Positions 55,805 to 64,000 of a stretch of 64,000 nucleotides of DNA are shown one piece after another. The position numbers and the translations under genes were made by a program. The notes beneath the pieces are model-generated. The model made no database searches and had not been told where the DNA came from. It was given only the letters and a program-made list of their open reading frames with translations. Numbering within the stretch: the stretch's first letter is position 1; each line of letters opens with the position of its first letter. The stretch comes from Rosellinia necatrix. Taxonomy: Eukaryota; Ascomycota; Sordariomycetes; Xylariales; Xylariaceae. The stretch covers positions 682,001 through 746,000 of the forward strand of contig JAGYVD010000010.1 in the NCBI GenBank assembly GCA_021209875.1, in the 5' to 3' direction.

Positions 55805-57055
55805 ATGGGCTGGAACGTGTGTCTTCCCTCCAGGATGAATCCATCCATTTGCCCGTCCTCTCCTAACCATTGTGACAGATCTTTCGCATCTTGGGGGATG
55901 TGTCCCATCTGCTCTCCAAGGTCATCATAATATATGCCATCCATCGCAACAAGAGCGCCGAAGGTAGCCATGCCTCGCCATGAACGCTTTTCCACGGGGG
56001 CCGTGTGGGCTAATCGTGCAACTAGGCGTGTCGTGGATCACACAGGTCCTATACACCGTCGTGTTTTGTTCCAGATACACGGATCTATTTACGGAAACGT
56101 CGAAATGGAATTATTTCTTTAAGCTCTTCTACATACTCTCGTCTATCTACATCGTTGCCATCATGCGCTGGATCTACCCACGGACGAGGGAACGCGAGGT
56201 GGCCTGGAAGCTAGGAGCCGCCATTCTCGCCGGCTCGCTACTGCTAGCTCCTTTCGTAATGCTTATCTTCGAGAAGCACTGGTCTTTCTTTACGGTTTGT
56301 CCTCCCTCTTGCCTACACTCCCCGCCGCCACCCATCGCTAACGGCCGTCGTAGTGGGTTTGGGATTTCTCCCAAATTCTCGAATCGATTTGCGTCCTGCC
56401 CCAACTGCTTCTCCTTCGACAAACGAACGTGCCGACCGTCATCGATTCCTTCTACCTGATTTCCCTAGGCTCGTATCGCGGTTTGTATTGCCTGAACTGG
56501 ATCTGGAGAGAGCTGGACCCCAACGATCGGAAGCCGAATGCCGTATCCGTCATCTTCGGTATCATCCAGACAGCCCTTTATTTCGATTTCTTTTGGGTAT
56601 ATTACACACGACAGAGGGTCAAGCTCCGGTATGGCGGCATCGTCGACGCTGATGATATCAGACGGGGCTGGCTTCTCAACCGCATTTTCGGTAACAAGCA
56701 CTTTGAGAACGACCAAGAGGACGAGGAGAGCACCCCCGCTTTAGGCAGCGACGAAAACGGCAACGCTTCATCTCAACGAAGATCGAAGTGGGGTGCTCGA
56801 GGCATCTCGATCAGTGCCGACGACACAACATTTGAGCAGGAAAGCCGTCATGATCTGAACGATGAGATCTCCGGGGCGGTCGACCCGGACGCTAAGATGA
56901 AAGATCCTGATGAACTTGCCCGAGTTCTGGACGACGACGACGATGATGATGATGATGACGATGACGATGATGGGGCCCCGTCGGGATCAAACACGAATTC
57001 GAAAAAGGCTGTCCCCCCCGGTGTGAACAATGAAAATGAATGGCGAAATGGCTAA
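55805..57055 (+). CDS. ERD2: ER lumen protein-retaining receptor Erd2 (HDEL/KDEL receptor)
   Basis: Exons 55805-55816 (12 nt), 55879-55963, 56026-56294 and 56354-57055 give 355 aa; introns are 62, 62 and 59 nt. The spliced N-terminus MGWNIFRILGDVSHLLSK, IHRNKSAEGVSWITQVLYTV, FCSRYTDLFTETSKWNYFFK, MRWIYPRTREREVAWK, FSQILESICVLPQLLLLRQT, VPTVIDSFYLISLGSYRGLY and CLNWIWRELD reproduce the seven-helix receptor. It retrieves ER-resident proteins with HDEL-type tails from the Golgi in a pH-dependent way. After helix 7 there is a cytosolic tail of about 120 residues, far beyond the roughly 210-aa core but usual in filamentous fungi. Here it contains 14 consecutive Asp (encoded at 56930-56972). Confidence 0.95.
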
Positions 57056-58729
57056 AAGCTATTTGTATCCTCTCATGCAAGACAACACTATACTTTCCGG
57101 ATTCGGTATTGTAGCAGCCAAGTTCTCGCAGTCAACGACAGAATCGACCAACCAATATTTTTGATTTGATTCCAGCCGCAACGCGGCCGATATGTATATT
57201 GCCATTATCTATGCAGGGAAAGGCGCACAGGGAGTCAAGAGTATGAGTTGGAATAGGAATGGGGACATTCGCGGTCGGTGGAATGGATGATGTCTCATGG
57301 TTTATCGTGTCCTCAGAGGTACATGTCTGTACAATCATATAAAACACGTGGGTTTGCTCTCATTCGCAAGCGATATCTAAGCCCACCATGCTTTTAGGCC
57401 AAGAACTCTTTTGCCATGTAAGCCCCGCGTCAATAATCGGTCCAGGGTTTATATGATAAGAAGAACGTGTAGCGTAAAGAATATGTCCTTCCAGAATATA
57501 ACAGATCCAAACTCCGGCAAATACGTCTCCCGCATTCATCTCGACCGACATCTTCTTGAATACCCTACAATCAATCCGCTTGCCCACGCCGAATTCTAAA
57601 GCAAAGACCTGACCGCCACAAGGCCAGCTCCCCCCACTCCCCACATTGTAACGTTCATACTACACACTACCCTGTATCGCGAAAAGGATCCATGACGTTT
57701 TGGGCACCTGGCTGGTGTCAGATTGACAAAAGTTTCGATCGCGCGGGGATGCGGGAACGACTCTCCCGCAACCAACGGGATCCAGAAGATTCGGAGGCGA
57801 GGTGTTTGGCGGGAGATTGATCCGGATATGTATTTCACCTCTATACAGGACTGGACGAATGTTATTTTGCCGTAGACGAATGGCTGGTTTTCTTTTTCGC
57901 TGTGGATTTCGGCGGATGATGCGGCCTTCCTTTCGTCTGCACATCTGGAAGCCGTGCCGTTGTTTTTGTGTGTGTGTGTGCGGTAAACTTCTCGACGTTC
58001 GCATCCAGGCACCTAGTCTAGGTGCGGTTCATCGGCTGGCGGAGAGCGAGTCAGGGGTTGTGTCGTACGGAGGTCCGGTCCGGCATGCTGCGGCAAGCGC
58101 CTAGTAATTAATGTATAAAATGCGTTGGTTTGGGGGTGAGACGGTAAAGTTTGGCACAGGACGTGGTACTTTACGGACCCGCCAATTCTCCGTCATCTCT
58201 GTCCTTGCTTGTGGCCGCGGTGGGTGCAAGAGGCGGTTGGGTCAACACAGTGAATTCATGATGGGGACTGGAAGTCTATATCTTGGGGGAGACTTGAACG
58301 GCAAGGGGGGAATGTTTAATAGCGTTGTTCTCTGTCGGGGTCAGCAGCAACCTTCTTCCGTTAGGGAGTTCCTTAATCGATACGCTATCCTCATGAAGCG
58401 TTAATGTAGTACCCAGAGTTACGGGCAGTCTTCTTGTGCCGTCCATTGCTGCAGCGGGTCACGATGGGCAGCAGAGCTCGCAGGAGCATAGGCTATACCA
58501 AGAATACAGGGGGAAACGGGCTTCCGTCACCGTTCAACCATGAGGGAAACCGTCCTAGGGGGATCGTAGTACAGCTCCATAAAACGAATACTACTAACAC
58601 CGTCGCCACCGGTGCAAAATACTACTCGGGTGCGTAGGCGTATCATTCATACTCATAATAACATTCATATCTATAACATAATGCGTAACTACTCGACCCG
58701 TGCAACAAGCAAACCAAGGCCGCCTAAGC
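57056..58729. other. Intergenic between ERD2 and GH76 gene
   Basis: About 1.7 kb between convergent genes. Open frames on both strands (for example 57596-58012 minus, 58111-58404 plus) show no protein character that I can support. A GT-repeat lies at 57964-57982. Confidence 0.5.
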
Positions 58730-60767
58730 TCACGGTGTCCGGGCAATTTTCCAATATGCCCGGAGAAGGCCGAGTCCTCCGCTCTGGGTCTCGACGGTCC
58801 GTCCGCGCCCGCGGCTATTCGGGTCTTCGACGATGGCCTGACGCTGCCGCCCCTTCGCCATCAGGGGAGCTTGCCGCGTGTCCCCGTAGCCGAGGAGCCG
58901 GCCGTGTCCCGCGTGGCCTTCACGCGGCGTCGTGTCGTCTGCGGTGATGGGCACCCCGTCTTCCTCCTCCTCGTCGCCATCACCGCCGCCACCGTTGTAA
59001 CCAGCCGCGTCCGGCCGGCGGTGGATGCCATCCGTCTTCAGCGTGGGCCACGGCCCCATCCAGTCGCCCACCAGCAAGCCCGCGGTCCACCACTGCCCGA
59101 AGCGGCCCTCGGCGTCCAGCGTACCCATGGCGGCGTGGACGTTGTGGCCCAGCCAGCCGCCGTAGGCATTGCAGGCGGACGCGTGGGCCTCCCTCGTGGC
59201 GGCGAAGGCGGCGTGGCTGCTGACGCGCAGGCCCGTCTCCGGCGCGGGCGCCTCGAGGGCGGCGCAGAAGGCGGCGAGGTGGTGGAAGAAGATGCCCTTG
59301 AACGTCTGCACGTCCTGGCTTGCCGTGCCGCTGGCGTCCACGTGCTCTTCCATCACGCCCAGCCGCCCCAGCCCGTGCCACCGCGGCAGCACGCCGGCCC
59401 GGATCGCCAGGATGTCGTCCATCGGCCGGCTCGCCGCGAGGTCGTAGCCCGTTGCCCGGATCACGCTCTGCACCAGGCGGTGGCCGTCCGCGAGGTACGA
59501 GGCTGCGCCCGTGGCCTCCCAGAGGCCCCGCTGGCCCGTGAGGATGACGCCCTGGTTGTAGGAGAAGACGGACTCGTCACGGGAGTCGCAGCGGGTGTTG
59601 TTGTTCGACTCGTCGAGGTATCCGCTGATGTGGAATCCGTCGACGAACAGGCCCGCGTCATTCGTCATATTGGCGTTGCGGAGCCAGCGGTAGCCGTCGA
59701 CGGCGGCCTTCAGGTACTTGGCGTCGCGTGGTCCGCTAGGCACGTGGGGGTCCGGGACCTCGGGGTTAAATCTGTCGGTGCGGTTGTGGAATGGGGACTT
59801 ATCGTTGTCGCCGCCGCCGGGGAAGTAGAGGTACATGGAAATGGACGCAGCGATGTAGAGCTCGTTGGTGATCGCATTCTTGTATGGCAATAGCCGGGGA
59901 TTCCAGACCATGCCTCCATCGCACAACTTTGTGTCCCAGCCGTAGGAGGCAATATCCCAAAACACGCGCGCCCGTCGGGAAAACGCCGGTATCCATATAT
60001 TTCCATGATACGGCTGGTCAGGTATTCGCGTGCAACTGTTAAATAGCCTATCGGTGATGCCCGGCGTTGCCTGGGATAGATCCGGGCTGGAGAGGGCGTA
60101 ATGCAAATCGCCATGGGTGTTGACGAACTGGATTGCTTCAAGCCAGCCCAACACGACCCAGAGGATGTCGTCGTAGGCTTCGTTTGCAATGGCCAGGGCA
60201 TCTTGCCCGAAATAGAAGGCAATGGCTTGGGTGAAGTAGTTATCAACCAGGTTAGAAGCCCGCCTGCAATCGGTGACGTTGTCCTTGGAATTCAAGAAGA
60301 TTAGATCTTCGGAGATGCTGCGCGTCACCGCCGAGATATGCGTGCCTATTACGGCAGCTGTCCACTACAACAATTAAAATCAGCATCCGTTATGTTGAGC
60401 GTGGTGCAATTTTACTCACGCTGATAGCGTCCGGCCAGGTCCCCAGCCAGGGCGCGAAAAACCCCGACTGCGTAACATTCAGGGCGCTCAGGAGGTCAGC
60501 AAACACGCTGTTATCTGCGATTTGGGGTGGTTCGGTTTTGGAAGCGAGCTCTACTCCTGCGGGTAGAAAGCTTGCTGGTGCGATTGGATCGCATTGTTTT
60601 CGTTGTGTGGTAAAGAAAACGGGGCATTTGTCGGGGAGGGAGAAGGCTGTTGTCGTTGCCGTTGCCGCTGCCGTTGCCGTTGCCGTTCCCATTGCCATAC
60701 AGGCGAGAAAGGTACACCCGAATAAGACCCAGGACACCGCGGCCCCGAGCTTCTTGGCCCGGGCCAT
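58730..60767 (-). CDS. GH76 mannan endo-1,6-alpha-mannosidase (Dfg5/Dcw1 type)
   Basis: Exon 1 is 60767-60420 and exon 2 is 60364-58730, with a 55-nt intron (GTGAGT…TTGTAG); the product is 660 aa. A signal peptide (AAVSWVLFGCTFLACMA region) runs into an Ala/Thr repeat encoded by GTTGCC-type triplets. The GH76 catalytic pair is the Asp-Asp of ANEAYDDILWVVLGWLEA; further family marks are NTHGDLHYAL, CDGGMVWNPR, NELYIAASISMYLY and DESVFSYNQGVILTG. Fungal GH76 proteins cleave or transglycosylate alpha-1,6-mannan and link GPI proteins to the wall. No GPI-type hydrophobic tail is seen; instead the C-terminus is a Gly/Glu/Arg-rich extension, so it is probably soluble or wall-bound by other means. 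It is longer than the usual 450 aa or so. Confidence 0.9.
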
Positions 60768-62613
60768 CTCGGTAGTGAAGGGGGATGCGTAGGTGGTGAG
60801 GTGGCGAAGGGGTGCTGAAATATCATAGAAGGGACGGTTGGGAAGGATGACGAAACCTGACTCGTTCAGGAACAGGACACCTCGGGGAACTCTCGCAAGA
60901 GCAGGCCAACATATCCAGATTCAACGCGAAACATTAGGATTAGGCATACCGTAAAAAATGATGATGCGCGAGGGGGTTATTCTTGGATTGGTGTCTATGG
61001 ATGATCTCGTCTAAGTGTTGGGTGGATGAATCGGGACGGAAGGGTGTCAGAGGAGTGCTTGGTTTGGTTCTGGGTACGTAGTAGGTAGGAGATGACCTGT
61101 TCTTGCTACGCACTACCGACCTACCTATATAGGAACCGACTGCGGCACGTACGGTATAAGGTCATCGGGGCTAATGTCAGGAAGTATACCTATTGGGTTC
61201 TCTTTTTGTGTTTCATGATGTAGCAGGTCAAAGTTAGTGATCGGCCTGGGAAGGTGTTGAGAGAGGCACGTAGTTACCTTTCTAGTACTCAGCCACTACA
61301 GAAATCCTGCGGGTGCGGGGGTCACGGCCATGTGAGTTGGGTAGGTACAGCACGGGTACATGCGCTCGCAGCCGGGTTAGGTAATCCAAGCCAAGGTTAC
61401 AAACGCTGTTAGTGTGGCGACTATTTAACAGGTAACCTATCTAGCTAGTACACGTACTTCGTCGCACCTGCTACAGAAACGGGAATTTAGGAGATTACGA
61501 TATAAGTGAATGGTTGACTTTATCATGTCGAGCGGTGGAGGCTAGACACTTACGCCTAGTCTTGTTGAAAGCCCGACGGAGAGACGGATAGACGGATAGA
61601 CGGATAGACAGATAGACAGATAGACAGATAGACAGATAGACAGATAGACAGATAGACGTTCTACTTGTCTCGCTCGAGTCTGTTAGTATGACCACATCAG
61701 ATCAGACCCAAAGGCTGGCCATCCATAGCGTACGGGCACGGGATTTTCGGATGACGATAGCCGGCTCAACACCAGATGACCCGATCCGGAACCCGGTGGC
61801 TGGGTTACAGAAACTACAAGGATCCAGGTTCACCAGCAAGTTGCCAAGAGAGAGGTTCCTGACCTTACCGAGAACCTGCCAGGGAGGCCCCGAGCTTGGC
61901 CACTCGATTTCTATTGGTAACGCTGTCTGGGCCAAAGTCAACTGTGAGCCTAGGTTAGCTTATACATGAGGCGGGAAGCTCTCTCCCCTATGTACATGGG
62001 GTATATTCTCATCATGATGAGTAATTTGTCGTGCTAGGAGATGCCCGGATAGGATAACAAGTTTGGAGTCCGCTGTGAGTGGCTCTTGTATCCAAGGTAG
62101 AATAATCATTTGACGTCGACACTCCGCTAGTTAGCTAGAGATTTACATGAAGGTATGGTTTATCACGTGAGCCACTAATGTTAAACAACTTAGACATACC
62201 TCGAGCTGGAACATATATACATGTCTCAGGCTCTACCAGTCAAAGGAGTGTAATATAATACGAGTATAGAGAAGGTGCGCTATGTTGAATACAATTGGCA
62301 TTGTCCTCTAAAGCATCATCCATCGAGGAACCGCCAAGCCACCCGTTTATACACATAAGTTTGTAAGAATGACGAGACGACGATCGCTGATATATACTTC
62401 ATCGCTACGCTTATGTGCCCCGCTGATCCCCAGCGGATATGTTTGGGTATCCAGTCACCTGTCGACATTTTTCCAGGGCCGACCAACCCTCCCCATCATC
62501 AACTCCGTAACGTACATAACTCCCAATGCCAGGCCCACGCACCTAACCTGATACTTCATAATTCATTCTGCATCAATGGGATGAGCGACCATAACCGGGG
62601 GATCGGCACCATC
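60768..62613. other. Intergenic, 60.8–62.6 kb
   Basis: About 1.8 kb without a supported gene. It includes the GH76 upstream region with TAGGTAGG/CCTACCTATATAGG motifs near 61080-61130 and an 8-bp tandem repeat at 61.58-61.66 kb. Confidence 0.55.
61581..61658 (+). repeat. GATAGACR 8-bp tandem repeat
   Basis: About nine copies of GATAGACG changing to GATAGACA part way along, then ending at GATAGACG. Confidence 0.9.
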
Positions 62614-63426
62614 TCATAGAAACCGCTTCTCGAACTCCCGAAAGAGCTGGGGACTGATTTCGTTGCTGGTGAGGCCATTTACCTCCCAGAGAACGCCCTT
62701 CTTAGCATAATGCTCTAGCAAAGGCTCGCTGGTCTCTCGGAATTTCTGGAAACGCCTGCGGTAGACCTCCTCACTATCGTCGGCGCGCTGCACGAGTGGC
62801 TCGCCCGTGATATCGTCCCGTCCGGGCGTCTTTGGGGCGTTGAAGCTAGTGTTGTATACACGGCCCGACGGCTCATGTACCCACCGTGACGAGATACGCT
62901 CCATAACCACCTCGAACGGCGTCTGGAGAGACACTACCCAGTTGATGGGCACAATGTCGTCTAGTCGCTCGGCTTGGACTGCAGTGCGTGGGAAGCCGTC
63001 AAGCAGGAACGAGGCCGATGGGTCTTCGGATGCTTGGCGCGAGAGGCTCGCGCCTATGTTTGGATTTGTATCGATACCCGGGATAGAGGATTCTACGGCG
63101 GTCTCTACCGCGGACGCGGCATCGCCCGCAGCGGTGGATGCGAGGGTCATGAAGCTGGGCCGACCACCCGAGAGCCAGCCGCGTTGCGAGAGTTCGTTGG
63201 TAATCAAGCGAAGGATCATGTCATCGGGGACCAGACCACCGGTTTTCATGGTCTTCTCGACCTTGATGCCGAGTGCCGTTCGGTTCTTGACATTGTGGCG
63301 GAGGAGGTCGCCGGACGAGATGGCCGACAACTGAGGGAAGCGCGAGAGGAGGCGTTCAGATTGGGTTCCTTTGCCAACTCCCGGCGCGCCGACGAGTATC
63401 ACACGGGCCGCTCGGCGAAGGCGCAT
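62614..63426 (-). CDS. ADK2: Mitochondrial-type adenylate kinase (GTP:AMP phosphotransferase)
   Basis: Single exon of 270 aa. The P-loop GAPGVGKGT is at residues 13-21, followed by the NMP-binding ISSGDLLRHNV (about 36-46), GGLVPDDMILRLI, LLDGFPRT (about 141-148), and the LID RWVHEPSGRVYNTSFNAP with RADDSEEVYRRRF. The LID lacks the four zinc cysteines, as in eukaryotic long-form kinases. Between the NMP domain and LLDGFPRT is an insertion of about 45 residues (ASTAAGDAASAVETAVESS region), longer than in yeast Adk2, so the GTP:AMP (mitochondrial matrix) assignment rests on the LID and N-terminal pattern. The short basic start MRLRRAARV could serve as an uncleaved targeting signal. The gene is divergent from the window edge. 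Confidence 0.9.
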   Translation of the reverse strand: MRLRRAARVILVGAPGVGKGTQSERLLSRFPQLSAISSGDLLRHNVKNRTALGIKVEKTMKTGGLVPDDMILRLITNELSQRGWLSGGRPSFMTLASTAAGDAASAVETAVESSIPGIDTNPNIGASLSRQASEDPSASFLLDGFPRTAVQAERLDDIVPINWVVSLQTPFEVVMERISSRWVHEPSGRVYNTSFNAPKTPGRDDITGEPLVQRADDSEEVYRRRFQKFRETSEPLLEHYAKKGVLWEVNGLTSNEISPQLFREFEKRFL

Positions 63427-64000
63427 AGTATGGAAGACGGGACAGATGGGCGATTTGTGCGGTGGGAGAAGGGCGAGACAGACTCGGAAAGCGACGAGCT
63501 TGCGTGGCGTGGGTCAGGATTGGGGCCTCGGAAGCCGGGTGACTTGGTTTTTCGACTAAGCACTTGCCCACAACAGCAGCAGGGCGATGTAGAGCGGCTA
63601 TGGGCGATGCTATGAGCTGGAATGGCCGACGGAGCGCGGATCCCCGAGGATTCCGGATTCCGGGGCAGGAGGCGTCAACGGCTCGCGGTGCGACGGCGGG
63701 ATGGACCCAGGCGGATCTCTGGCAAAATATTATACAAAATCCATTGTGTCGAAAATGCCCGGATGCCTAAGTTAAATAGAGATAGTATACACGGCTTAGT
63801 AAAAGGGTTGGAGCGAGGAGCGACAGGCAAAAGTGGTACGACAACGTCGTGGTGGGGATTGAATCGGCTCTCGCCAAATCCCAGGATCGGGCTTGCCTCT
63901 TGGTCCGCTCTTGGTAATAATGTTGAGGTGGACTAGGTTAGGTAGGTATCACGCCAAATCTAAAATGGAGGAAGTCCGAGAAACGGCTGACTGGATCCCC
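63427..64000. other. Right edge, no gene seen
   Basis: Upstream region of the adenylate kinase gene; open frames here lack protein character. The window ends before any further gene. Confidence 0.5.

Noticed and set aside
57596..58012. Overlapping 138- and 114-aa minus-strand frames
   Set aside because: Two frames are open at once, sequence is not protein-like and the 3' flank contains a GT microsatellite.
58700..59893. 397-aa open frame on the + strand
   Set aside because: It is antisense to the GH76 coding exon and arises from its GC-rich third positions; no domain pattern.

Overview
The window is nuclear DNA of a filamentous ascomycete (Pezizomycotina, most likely Sordariomycetes). The signs are short GT–AG introns of about 48–70 nt with CTAAC-like branch sites and gene families with fungal architectures: HET, HsbA, type-B carboxylesterase, GH76, Spc7, Ame1, Scm3, Atg6 and Atg14. 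I see no CRISPR array, operon, rRNA, convincing tRNA or intact transposon. Most genes are spliced. I rebuilt exons by hand from splice signals, reading phase and family sequence patterns; no alignment was run.

Left part (1–13.1 kb) is accessory in character. It holds an alpha/beta-hydrolase (+), a secreted type-B carboxylesterase (-), a secreted HsbA-type cell-wall protein (+), a degraded DUF7025-like AAA-ATPase fragment (+) and a HET-domain protein (+), separated by long gene-poor stretches.

The middle (13.4–28.4 kb) is a conserved block: ATG6/VPS30 (-), the CENP-A chaperone SCM3 (+), the casein kinase 2 catalytic subunit (-), a DUF3807 protein (-), a four-exon conserved protein of unknown role (-) and ATG14 (+). 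Atg6 and Atg14 are both subunits of autophagic PI3-kinase complex I.

The 29.5–43.2 kb part holds a (TTAGG)20 tract, a membrane-anchored low-complexity protein (-), an AT-rich gene desert, the outer-kinetochore scaffold SPC7/KNL1 (-), ribosomal protein uS17/Rps11 (+) and a twin-CX9C protein (+).

The right part (44.2–64 kb) holds a disordered protein (-), a possible small membrane protein (-), the inner-kinetochore subunit AME1/CENP-U (-), ribosomal protein eL43 (+), a GRF zinc-finger mini-protein (-), the HDEL/KDEL receptor ERD2 (+), a GH76 alpha-1,6-mannanase (-) and a mitochondrial-type adenylate kinase (-).

No clearly new multi-gene system is evident. The more unusual points are three centromere/kinetochore genes and two PI3K-complex-I genes in one 37 kb stretch, GC–AG introns, an interstitial insect-type telomere repeat, recurring TAGGTACCTA palindromes in intergenic DNA, and a small spliced membrane protein that simple ORF calling would miss.
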